From NCBI GenBank assembly GCA_017938055.1, contig JAGBCG010000096.1, positions 1 to 5,807 of the forward strand: a DNA stretch of 5,807 nucleotides, read 5' to 3'. The position numbers were made by a program, and so were the translations under genes. Position 1 is the stretch's first letter. Each line of letters begins with the position of its first letter. This stretch comes from Clostridia bacterium. GTDB lineage: Bacteria > Bacillota > Clostridia > Oscillospirales > CAG-382. Below are positions 1-5,258 of the stretch, in pieces. The notes below the pieces were generated by a model that had not been told where the DNA came from, did no database searches, and saw only the letters and a program-made list of their open reading frames with translations.

Positions 1-669
1 CCAAATCCAAAGAGAGTTTGCCGGAAGCTTGCCTTGTGCCTTTCTCTTGAGGTTTACGGGGTGATTCTTTAAAATTTCGTAGCTCTTTTCCATGATTTCA
101 AGGTAAGGTGCTCCCACCTTGCCTGAAGGAAGGTAATCCTTTATAACCTTACCTAAATGGTCATGTGGACGTGCAAAGTCAATAACTTCAGGTGCATCTT
201 TCCATATAAGGCAATGTCTATAGCTGATACCGGGATGATATGTCTTAAACTCATCACCCATTTTTTCCTGAAGTGTATTTACAAGCTCTGTTGACTCCTC
301 AGTTGAAATTTCATCAGCCGAGTGGTCGAGAATAACCTGTTCTTCATAGGGACAGTCATTTTCCGTGAGTGCCACTGTATTTATTCTGTACGCAGTTTCA
401 TTTTCCGCCATATCAATGCCCATGGACAGTGCTTCAAGAGGAGAACGTCCTTTTGAGTAAATCTTAGGGTCATAACCCATAATAGCAAGGTTTGCAGTAT
501 CGCTTTCGGGCACCATTCCCTCGGGAACGTTTGCACTATAGCCAACAACACCGTGTTTTGCCATATAATCCATATGAGGCTTTTTTGCCACCATGAGTGG
601 AGTTTTGTTTGAAAGCTCAGGAATGTTATAATCTGCCATTCCGTCGCCGATAATGATTATGTATTTCAT
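1..669 (-). CDS. apgM: Cofactor-independent phosphoglycerate mutase, archaeal type (partial, C-terminus off the window)
   Basis: This enzyme interconverts 3-phosphoglycerate and 2-phosphoglycerate in glycolysis/gluconeogenesis in the cytoplasm, without 2,3-bisphosphoglycerate. The first 223 codons are visible and the frame is still open at base 1; family members are about 400 residues, so a little over half is present. Seen in the sequence: an N-terminal beta strand ending in the metal-binding GDGMAD (residues 8-13); ESDTANLAI (55-63), whose Ser56 matches the phospho-accepting serine of the alkaline phosphatase superfamily; GRSPLEA (74-80); HPGISYRH (around 202 of the full chain order, after the variable insert); and a terminal NSLWIW that matches the family's N-x-(I/L)-W-(I/L)-W-G-x-G motif. 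The ATG at 667-669 follows AAGGTGA (675-681) by 5 bases. The archaeal-type (COG3635) enzyme, rather than the GpmI type, is indicated by the short start and the SDTANLA context. It has its own promoter and lies downstream of the msmX terminator. Confidence 0.93.
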   Translation of the reverse strand, partial: MKYIIIIGDGMADYNIPELSNKTPLMVAKKPHMDYMAKHGVVGYSANVPEGMVPESDTANLAIMGYDPKIYSKGRSPLEALSMGIDMAENETAYRINTVALTENDCPYEEQVILDHSADEISTEESTELVNTLQEKMGDEFKTYHPGISYRHCLIWKDAPEVIDFARPHDHLGKVIKDYLPSGKVGAPYLEIMEKSYEILKNHPVNLKRKAQGKLPANSLWIW

Positions 670-701
670 GTTCTTCACCTTTTAAATAGTTTTATGGAAA
701 T

Positions 702-730
702 ATTTTATTACATATTCTGCTTTTAGTCAA
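702..730 (-). promoter_or_regulatory. Sigma-A type promoter for apgM
   Basis: Read on the minus strand, TTGACT (725-730, 5 of 6 consensus) is separated by exactly 17 bases from TAAAAT (702-707, 5 of 6). Transcription would start near base 695, giving a leader of about 26 bases that contains the AAGGTGA ribosome site. Placement between the msmX terminator and the apgM start suggests apgM is transcribed separately from msmX. Confidence 0.72.
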
Positions 731-791
731 GTGGATTTTGTTAATTAATGCCTGACAAAAGAATTCTTCGAATTTCAGCAATTAACTACAG

Positions 792-819
792 AAAAACAGA
801 CCGTCTTAACGACGGTCTG
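792..819 (-). terminator. Intrinsic terminator of msmX
   Basis: A perfect 9-bp stem CAGACCGTC (797-805) / GACGGTCTG (811-819) with a 5-base loop is followed on the minus strand by five T residues (792-796). It starts 20 bases past the msmX stop codon. On the plus strand the hairpin is followed by A residues, so it is directional and closes msmX. Confidence 0.9.
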
Positions 820-838
820 CAAAAAAACACTTTTTAAA

Positions 839-1954
839 TTAGTGAACGATACACTTTTCAGTTTCCTTATCGAAAATGTGAACGTGTGTAATGTCAAATG
901 CAACCTGTATCTTATCGCCACTCTTAGCCTTACTTCTGGAAGAAACTCTTGCAATAAGGTTTGTTTCTTCGCCAAGTGTGAGATAAAGATAAATTTCAGC
1001 ACCCATAAGCTCTGTAACGTCAACTGAAACCTCTGCTGTCCAGTCTTCGAGAGAAGAAAGATACATAGGTTCATCATGAATACACTCAGGTCTTACACCA
1101 AGGATAACTTCCTTGCCTATGTAGTTCTGAAGTTCTTCATTCTGTGCCTTTTCTGTAGGAAGCTTAAACTTACAGCCTTCAAACTTAACGTAAATATCTT
1201 CGCCTTCCTTAACAACCTCTGCATTGATGAAGTTCATCTGAGGTGTTCCGATAAAGCCAGCTACGAAAATGTTGCAAGGCAAATCATAAAGGTTCTGAGG
1301 AGTATCAACCTGCTGAATAAGACCATCCTTCATAACTACGATTCTGGAAGCCATTGTCATAGCTTCTACCTGGTCATGTGTTACGTAGATGAATGTTGTA
1401 CCAAGCTTTTTATGAAGCTTTGTAATCTCTGTTCTCATGGCAGCACGAAGCTTTGCATCAAGGTTTGAGAGAGGTTCGTCAAGAAGGAATACCTTAGGTT
1501 CACGTACAATAGCACGTCCAAGAGCAACTCTCTGTCTTTGACCACCGGACAAAGCCTTAGGCTTTCTGTCAAGAAGGTGGCTGATGTCAAGAATTCTACC
1601 TGCTTCTTCAACTCTTCTCTTGATTTCTTCTTTTGGTGTCTTTCTGAGCTTCAAGCCGAATGCCATGTTTTCAAACACGGACATATGAGGATACAGAGCG
1701 TAGTTCTGGAAAACCATCGCAATATCTCTGTCCTTAGGAGCAACGTCATTAACGATTCTGTCGCCAATATAAAGTTCACCTTCGGTGATTTCTTCAAGAC
1801 CTGCAATCATACGAAGAGTTGTTGACTTACCGCATCCTGAAGGTCCAACGAGGATGATAAATTCTTTGTCCTTAATTTCCAAGCAGAAATCGCTTACAGC
1901 TGTGACGCCGCCGGGATAACGCTTGAAAATGTGCTTGAGTGATACACTTGCCAT
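839..1954 (-). CDS. msmX: Sugar ABC transporter ATP-binding protein, MsmX/UgpC/MalK family
   Basis: This cytoplasmic ATPase subunit powers carbohydrate ABC importers (CUT1 type). The 371-residue length is typical. Visible motifs: Walker A GPSGCGKST (37-45), Q-loop Gln83 in VFQNYALYPHM, the ABC signature LSGGQRQR (135-142), Walker B VFLLDE (155-160) with catalytic Glu160, D-loop SNLD (163-166) and switch His193 in THDQ. After residue about 236 (GTPQMNF) comes the C-terminal regulatory OB/TOBE region, with LGVRPE at 285-290. The start is an ATG preceded by AGGAGG-like sequence (1965-1970) with a 10-base gap. No permease or sugar-binding protein gene lies nearby and a terminator follows directly, so this is an orphan ATPase. 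In Firmicutes such orphans (Bacillus subtilis MsmX is the model) serve several sugar importers encoded elsewhere. Which sugars are carried cannot be told from this protein; msmX and ugpC are both used for such genes. Confidence 0.95.
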   Translation of the reverse strand: MASVSLKHIFKRYPGGVTAVSDFCLEIKDKEFIILVGPSGCGKSTTLRMIAGLEEITEGELYIGDRIVNDVAPKDRDIAMVFQNYALYPHMSVFENMAFGLKLRKTPKEEIKRRVEEAGRILDISHLLDRKPKALSGGQRQRVALGRAIVREPKVFLLDEPLSNLDAKLRAAMRTEITKLHKKLGTTFIYVTHDQVEAMTMASRIVVMKDGLIQQVDTPQNLYDLPCNIFVAGFIGTPQMNFINAEVVKEGEDIYVKFEGCKFKLPTEKAQNEELQNYIGKEVILGVRPECIHDEPMYLSSLEDWTAEVSVDVTELMGAEIYLYLTLGEETNLIARVSSRSKAKSGDKIQVAFDITHVHIFDKETEKCIVH

Positions 1955-2168
1955 TTTGTTTATAACCTCCTAATAGTAAACACCTATACTGTGCTTTTAC
2001 ACACGCACTTTATTTTAACATATAATATAATAACAAATATTTATGAAAAAGAAAAGATGATATATACCCAAATTTTTACACAATAAATTGTGCAACTTTC
2101 ACAACAAATTAAGAAAACGAGAGTATAACGTAGATTTTCAAAGCAAAACGCAGATATTTTTTTATTAT
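1955..2168. other. AT-rich gap between metK and msmX; msmX leader and likely promoter region
   Basis: The 214 bases are strongly AT-rich. On the minus strand a cluster of -10-like sequences (TATTAT, TATATT) falls within about 2019-2033, but no convincing -35 sits 16-18 bases upstream, so the msmX promoter cannot be assigned with certainty. GTGC and GCAC arms around 1991-2008 could form a weak leader hairpin. No hairpin followed by a T tract is seen behind the metK stop codon, so metK transcription may extend into this region. Confidence 0.4.
2076..2095. repeat. 20-bp operator-like imperfect palindrome
   Basis: CACAAT (2079-2084), two bases, and ATTGTG (2087-2092) form a perfect inverted repeat. 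It extends to TT...AA at the outer ends (2076-2077 and 2094-2095) with one mismatched pair. It lies upstream of the -10-like cluster in front of msmX. It lacks the central CG of CcpA cre sites. It could be a repressor site for msmX or just a weak hairpin in the metK 3' tail; it has no T run on the minus strand, so it is a poor terminator. Confidence 0.3.
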
Positions 2169-3353
2169 TTACAGCAAAGCAATTTCCGCCTTGAGTAGCT
2201 CTGCTCTATCTGTCTTTTCCCATGCAACATCAAGATCCTCACGTCCCATATGTCCGTATGAGGAAACGGGGCTATATATCGGTTTTCTCAAATCAAGCAT
2301 TTCTATTATAGCTGCTGGTCTTAAATCAAAGCACTTTTCAACTACCTTTGATATTTTTTGCTCATCAACCTTTGCCGTTCCAAAGGTATCAACAAGCACC
2401 GACACAGGTTTTGCCACGCCTATTGCGTAAGCAATCTGAACTTCGCACTTATCTGCAAGTCCTGCTGCTACAACATTCTTTGCCACATATCTTGCTGCAT
2501 ATGCCGCACTTCTGTCAACCTTTGTAGGATCTTTTCCGGAAAATGCACCGCCGCCGTGTCTTGAATATCCGCCATACGTATCAACAATAATCTTTCTTCC
2601 CGTAAGACCTGTATCACCATTTGGCCCGCCTATTACAAAGCGTCCTGTGGGATTTATAAAAATCTTGGTATTCTCATCAATAAGGTCATCAGGCACTATA
2701 GGGTGTATTACTTCTCTTATAATATCGCGTCTTATTGCTGCAAGCTCAGCTTTTGCATCGTGCTGACTTGACACAACCACAGCTTCAACTCTTGTAGGTA
2801 CACCATCTGTATACTCAACGGTAACCTGTGTTTTTCCGTCAGGACGTAGATAAGGAAGTGTTCCATTCTTTCTTACCTCTGTAAGACGCTTTGCCAGCTT
2901 ATGTGCAAGGGATATTGGAAGCGGCATAAGCTCTTGTGTTTCATTGCAGGCATAACCGAAAATAAGACCCTGATCCCCTGCTCCTGTATCGTACTTATCC
3001 TCATCTCCCTCTTTTGAATCAAGGGATTTATCAACACCCAGTGCAATATCAGGACTTTGCTCATGTATTGCACTTATTACCGCACAGGTATCACAGTCAA
3101 AGCCGTACTTTGCTCTGTCATATCCGATTTTTCTTATTGTTTCTCTTGCGATTTTCTGAACGTCTACTGTTCCTTTTGACGTTATCTCTCCTGAAATCAT
3201 GCACAAACCTGTAGTTACCATTGTTTCACATGCAACTCTTGACATGGGGTCCTGACTGAGATACGCATCAAGCACTGCATCCGAGATGGCATCACAGATT
3301 TTATCGGGATGTCCTTCGGTTACCGATTCTGAAGTAAAAAGAATTTTTTTCAT
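2169..3353 (-). CDS. metK: S-adenosylmethionine synthetase (methionine adenosyltransferase)
   Basis: It makes S-adenosylmethionine from methionine and ATP, releasing phosphate and pyrophosphate; the enzyme is a cytoplasmic homotetramer in this family. The full 394 residues match the usual bacterial length. Seen motifs: HPDK (15-18) with the ATP-phosphate-binding histidine, signature 1 GAGDQGLIFGY (124-134), DGKTQVTVEY (172-181), the GGPNGDTGLTGRK segment (242-254), and the glycine-rich signature 2 GGGAFSGKD (267-275). The C-terminus ends normally after the SYGHMGRED segment (365-373). The ATG at 3351-3353 is preceded by an AGGAAAGGA purine run (3360-3368). A SAM-I riboswitch and terminator occupy the leader, so expression should fall when SAM is plentiful. 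No clear intrinsic terminator follows the stop codon. Confidence 0.98.
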   Translation of the reverse strand: MKKILFTSESVTEGHPDKICDAISDAVLDAYLSQDPMSRVACETMVTTGLCMISGEITSKGTVDVQKIARETIRKIGYDRAKYGFDCDTCAVISAIHEQSPDIALGVDKSLDSKEGDEDKYDTGAGDQGLIFGYACNETQELMPLPISLAHKLAKRLTEVRKNGTLPYLRPDGKTQVTVEYTDGVPTRVEAVVVSSQHDAKAELAAIRRDIIREVIHPIVPDDLIDENTKIFINPTGRFVIGGPNGDTGLTGRKIIVDTYGGYSRHGGGAFSGKDPTKVDRSAAYAARYVAKNVVAAGLADKCEVQIAYAIGVAKPVSVLVDTFGTAKVDEQKISKVVEKCFDLRPAAIIEMLDLRKPIYSPVSSYGHMGREDLDVAWEKTDRAELLKAEIALL

Positions 3354-3377
3354 AGTTTTTCCTTTCCTTTGGGCAAC

Positions 3378-3404
3378 AAAAAAAGCCCTTTCGTTTTCAA
3401 GAGC
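3378..3404 (-). terminator. metK: Riboswitch-controlled terminator in the metK leader
   Basis: On the minus strand GCTCTT, an 8-base loop and AAGGGC (3385-3404; 6 bp with one G-U pair) run directly into seven T residues (3378-3384). It lies between the SAM-I aptamer and the metK start. A competing fold exists just upstream: GAAGA/TCTTC (3407-3419), flanked by CGTGAA/TTCACG and then AG/CT around a bulged C, which would take up the 3' strand of aptamer helix P1 and the first bases of the terminator arm. This gives the standard S-box logic: SAM bound, terminator forms; SAM absent, antiterminator forms. Confidence 0.85.
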
Positions 3405-3411
3405 GTGAAGA

Positions 3412-3520
3412 ATATCTTCTCATCTTTCACGGCTTTCGCCGGCAGGAAGTAGCACCTTGCAATAAATACAGGTTGCCGGGCTTCAAAGGTCCTGTTCCCT
3501 CAGCCACTCTTGATAAGATT
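3412..3520 (-). promoter_or_regulatory. SAM-I (S-box) riboswitch aptamer
   Basis: This cis-acting RNA binds S-adenosylmethionine and controls metK directly downstream. Read on the minus strand it carries the conserved S-box blocks in order: CTTATCAAGAG at the 5' end (P1 and the start of P2), GAGGGA, a GACC...GAAGCCCGGCAACC block containing the near-invariant CGGCAACC, AAGGTGCTA followed by TTCCTGC, a CGGC-GAAA-GCCG helix (P4) and the closing AGATGAGAAGAT. P1 pairs ATCTT with AAGAT at the two ends. About 109 nt is a normal aptamer size. The location in front of metK fits the known feedback role. Confidence 0.96.
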
Positions 3521-3535
3521 ATTTCGTTATTATTT

Positions 3536-3564
3536 ATTATATAATATGTTGATCCCATTGTCAA
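3536..3564 (-). promoter_or_regulatory. Consensus sigma-A promoter for the metK riboswitch leader
   Basis: On the minus strand TTGACA (3559-3564) and TATAAT (3536-3541) both match consensus 6 of 6 and are separated by exactly 17 bases. The start would be near base 3529, about ten bases before the aptamer and roughly 175 bases before the metK ATG. A promoter this strong fits control exerted after initiation by the riboswitch. Confidence 0.93.
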
Positions 3565-3694
3565 GAAAAAAGATTAAACATTATGTAAAAACTCGAATTT
3601 TTGTGAAAAATATCAAAAACACACTTTTTACAGTTTATTTTTGGTGTCATGTTTTCCAATTAGTCAGCAGATACAATTATTTGCCCGATATATC
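3565..3694. other. AT-rich gap between the divergent metK and epimerase promoters
   Basis: These 130 bases separate the two -35 boxes. They contain A and T runs (for example 3564-3571 and 3596-3610) and no open frame with a ribosome site. No strong inverted repeat was found. The A/T tracts could act as upstream promoter elements for either side, but nothing specific can be claimed. Confidence 0.5.
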
Positions 3695-3723
3695 TTGACA
3701 AATTACCTTTATAAAGGTATAAT
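3695..3723 (+). promoter_or_regulatory. Consensus sigma-A promoter for the aldose epimerase gene
   Basis: TTGACA (3695-3700) and TATAAT (3718-3723) both match consensus 6 of 6 with a 17-base spacer. Transcription would begin near 3730, about 36 bases before the ATG at 3766. The spacer is filled by a palindrome (3704-3719), so this strong promoter is probably held down by a repressor. Confidence 0.93.
3704..3719. promoter_or_regulatory. 16-bp perfect palindrome inside the epimerase promoter (candidate operator)
   Basis: TACCTTTATAAAGGTA reads the same on both strands and sits between the -35 and -10 hexamers, sharing its last two bases with TATAAT. A dimeric regulator bound here would block RNA polymerase. 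The 17-bp spacer is normal, unlike the 19-20 bp spacers of MerR-activated promoters, so repression is the simpler reading. The regulator is not encoded in this window. Confidence 0.6.
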
Positions 3724-3754
3724 TCAAATCAAGTGAATTGGAAAAGTAACATAT

Positions 3755-3760
3755 GGAGGA
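3755..3760 (+). promoter_or_regulatory. Ribosome binding site that sets the epimerase start at 3766
   Basis: GGAGGA at 3755-3760 lies 6 bases (counted from GGAGG) before the ATG at 3766-3768. An in-frame GTG at 3733 would add 11 residues, but it has no ribosome site, lies almost at the predicted transcript start, and would make the Shine-Dalgarno part of the coding region. Confidence 0.88.
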
Positions 3761-3765
3761 AAGAA

Positions 3766-4638
3766 ATGACACACACATTAAAAAACAAGTATCTTACAGT
3801 TGAAACAACCGAGCTTGGTGCAGAGATTGTATCCGTCAAAAAAGGTCAGTGTGAATACATGTGGCAGAGAGATGAAACATACTGGGCATGCTGTGCTCCC
3901 ATAATGTTTCCTGTTTGCGGTCGTCTTTTCGGCGGCAAGTACACTTGCGGTGGCAAGGAATACTCAATGGGAAACCATGGCTTTGTAAGAAGGACTGAAT
4001 TTGATGTAAAAGAAAAAAGCGACGAAAAAATTGTTTTCATCACAAAGGAAAGCGAAACAACCCTTGAACAATATCCTTTCAGCTTTTCTCTTGAAATTTC
4101 CTATGAGCTTAAAGAAAACGCTGTTTATTCGCAGATTACTGTTACAAATACCGGTAATAATATTCTCCCCTTTACAACAGGTGCTCACCCCGGCTTTTGC
4201 GTACCGATAGATGACAAGGGCAGTTTTTCCGACTACTACATTGAATTTGAAGAAGGTGTGAGTCCAAGTCACTTGCTTTTCACCTCTGACTGTTTCCAAA
4301 CAGGCAAGAGGAAAGCTTTGAAGTTGGAAAAAGGCTACAGACTCCATCTTTATCACGAAATGTTCGACAATGACGCCATTTTTATGTCCGGTGCAGGCAC
4401 TAAAGTAACATTGAAATCCGATAAAACAGACAGGTTTGTTACAGTTTGTTTCGAGGGATTCTCTTACCTTGGTTTATGGCACAAGCCACAGAGTGATGCT
4501 CCTTACGTTTGCATTGAGCCATGGTGTGGTCTTCCCTCTTACGATGGCGTAATTGACGACTTTGATGATAAGAGCGATATGTTCAGGCTTGAAAAAGGCG
4601 GTACAAAGTCAGTAAGCTACAGCATTATATTCGGTTAA
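3766..4638 (+). CDS. Aldose 1-epimerase family protein (GalM/LacX-like)
   Basis: Members of this beta-sandwich family interconvert alpha and beta anomers of aldoses or sugar phosphates in the cytoplasm. The 290-residue protein matches the LacX/YeaD-like branch in length. Visible family blocks: YMWQRDETYW (31-40), the APIMFPVCGRL stretch (44-54) with Arg53, HGFVRR (71-76) with His71, GAHPGF (139-144) with His141 as the likely general acid, and CIEPWCGLP (249-257) with Glu251 as the likely general base. No signal peptide is present. The ATG at 3766 was chosen over an upstream in-frame GTG because of GGAGGA at 3755. It stands alone on the plus strand, divergent from metK, with its own consensus promoter and probable operator. 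The true sugar is unknown; glucose, galactose, tagatose-phosphate or another sugar are all possible in this family. Confidence 0.92.
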   Translation: MTHTLKNKYLTVETTELGAEIVSVKKGQCEYMWQRDETYWACCAPIMFPVCGRLFGGKYTCGGKEYSMGNHGFVRRTEFDVKEKSDEKIVFITKESETTLEQYPFSFSLEISYELKENAVYSQITVTNTGNNILPFTTGAHPGFCVPIDDKGSFSDYYIEFEEGVSPSHLLFTSDCFQTGKRKALKLEKGYRLHLYHEMFDNDAIFMSGAGTKVTLKSDKTDRFVTVCFEGFSYLGLWHKPQSDAPYVCIEPWCGLPSYDGVIDDFDDKSDMFRLEKGGTKSVSYSIIFG

Positions 4639-4669
4639 AGTAAAACAAATTTTTCACATACAATAGTAA

Positions 4670-4696
4670 AAGGTGCGGAAATTCAAACCGCACCTT
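4670..4696. terminator. Hairpin terminator between convergent genes, probably bidirectional
   Basis: AAGGTGCGG (4670-4678), a 9-base loop, and CCGCACCTT (4688-4696) form a perfect 9-bp stem. Plus-strand transcripts from the epimerase end in a short U-rich tail (TTAATTTATT). Minus-strand transcripts from the CD1247-like gene end in TTTTAC. Neither T run is long, but position between two converging stop codons supports a shared role. Confidence 0.75.
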
Positions 4697-4717
4697 AATT
4701 TATTCTAAAACTATTTA

Positions 4718-5041
4718 TTATTCCTCAGAAAGCTTACAACCTGAGCAGTCCTCTGCTTCACAGTCGCCACATTCATCGTAAAAGCCTTCGTCGTCATCAT
4801 CATAATAGTCGTCATAATCATCTTCGAAAAGCTCGCTCTCAACATCACCAAGATCTGCATCAAGCTCATCGCAATACTCGTAGAGTGCATCTACATCATC
4901 ATATATAAGCTCAATTTCGTCAGCCATGTCGTCGAGTATGTCAACGATTTCTGAGATAACCTTGCCTTCCTTGGTGGTTGCATCAAATTCCATGCCTTCC
5001 ATAAGACCTTTTAAGTGTGCTACCTTATTCTTGATTTCCAT
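4718..5041 (-). CDS. Small acidic CD1247-like protein of unknown function with C-terminal CxxC pairs
   Basis: The 107-residue product begins MEIKNKVAHLKGLMEG, followed by TTKEGKVISEIVDILDDMADEI, which matches from memory the N-terminal domain of the Firmicutes family named after Clostridioides difficile CD1247; no function is established for it. Residues 1-70 look like a helical hairpin rich in Asp/Glu. Residues 73-90 are almost all Asp, Glu and Tyr. The end carries Cys91, Cys94, Cys99 and Cys102 (CGDC, then CSGC), a possible small zinc site. The start at 5039-5041 is chosen because GAGG lies 7 bases upstream; a longer reading from 5155 would translate an inverted repeat and begin almost at the predicted transcript start. 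Homologues often sit next to efp, as here, though separated in this case by a long spacer. No membrane segment or signal peptide is seen. Confidence 0.82.
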   Translation of the reverse strand: MEIKNKVAHLKGLMEGMEFDATTKEGKVISEIVDILDDMADEIELIYDDVDALYEYCDELDADLGDVESELFEDDYDDYYDDDDEGFYDECGDCEAEDCSGCKLSEE

Positions 5042-5048
5042 AATAAAG

Positions 5049-5052
5049 CCTC
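5049..5052 (-). promoter_or_regulatory. Ribosome binding site that sets the CD1247-like start at 5041
   Basis: On the minus strand GAGG lies 7 bases before the ATG at 5039-5041. It supports the 107-residue protein over the 145-residue reading that starts at 5155, whose first 38 residues do not resemble the family. Confidence 0.7.
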
Positions 5053-5084
5053 GCTTTCTGAAGTTAGTTTTTATAACGGGATAT

Positions 5085-5110
5085 GTTACTTTTCTTGAAA
5101 GAAAAGTAAC
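5085..5110. repeat. 26-bp inverted repeat (12-bp arms) in the CD1247-like leader
   Basis: GTTACTTTTCTT (5085-5096), GA, then AAGAAAAGTAAC (5099-5110) form a perfect inverted repeat with a 2-base centre. There is no T run on either side, so it is not a normal terminator. From the predicted promoter at 5168-5196 it would lie in the 5' leader of the CD1247-like gene. Similar GTTACTTTTC / GAAAAGTAAC palindromes are, to my recollection, scattered between genes in several Clostridia genomes; this is not checked. Confidence 0.85.
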
Positions 5111-5129
5111 CAAAAGAACTTTATTTTGG
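5110..5129. repeat. Second small inverted repeat directly beside the 26-bp one
   Basis: CCAAAA (5110-5115) and TTTTGG (5124-5129) make a 6-bp stem with an 8-base loop, sharing base 5110 with the larger inverted repeat. Together they form a two-hairpin cassette of about 45 bases. Confidence 0.5.
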
Positions 5130-5167
5130 CTGTCGCCGTTGATAAACATTTTCAAAACGAAAACTAT

Positions 5168-5196
5168 ATTATCATACGTCTATACCATCTTTCCAA
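5168..5196 (-). promoter_or_regulatory. Probable promoter of the CD1247-like gene
   Basis: On the minus strand TTGGAA (5191-5196, 4 of 6) and GATAAT (5168-5173, 5 of 6) are separated by 17 bases. The start would be near 5161, giving a leader of about 120 bases that contains the two adjacent hairpins. If correct, the gene is not dependent on read-through from efp. Confidence 0.5.
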
Positions 5197-5204
5197 ATAA
5201 AGCA

Positions 5205-5237
5205 GTTTTGAACACTTGCGTTTATGGTGTTCAAAAC
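5205..5237. repeat. Inverted repeat with perfect 11-bp arms
   Basis: GTTTTGAACAC (5205-5215) and GTGTTCAAAAC (5227-5237) are separated by 11 bases. Neither side has a T run, so an intrinsic terminator is not supported. Nine bases of the right arm (TTCAAAACG, 5230-5238) recur directly at 5151-5159. It marks the boundary between AT-rich sequence to the left and a GC-richer block to the right. Confidence 0.75.
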
Positions 5238-5258
5238 GGATAATTCTCGCAGATACTA

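Noticed and set aside
775..790. AATTC/GAATT short inverted repeat near 762-776
   Set aside because: Arms of 5 bp with a 3-base loop in AT-rich DNA are expected by chance, and it is outside the apgM promoter core.
839..1825. Several plus-strand open frames opposite msmX
   Set aside because: They lack ribosome sites and family-like sequence, and the minus-strand frame is an unmistakable ABC ATPase, so they are shadows.
3371..3388. GGGC...GCCC inverted repeat around the T tract before metK
   Set aside because: The stem is only 4 bp and its loop would contain the T run; the GCTCTT/AAGGGC hairpin just upstream explains the terminator better.
3733..3765. GTG start adding 11 residues to the epimerase
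   Set aside because: There is no ribosome site in front of it, it lies almost at the predicted transcript start, and a strong GGAGGA precedes the ATG at 3766.
5042..5155. N-terminal extension of the CD1247-like protein by 38 residues
   Set aside because: It would translate the 26-bp inverted repeat, has no good ribosome site at 5155, and the family-like sequence starts exactly at the ATG at 5041, which has GAGG upstream.
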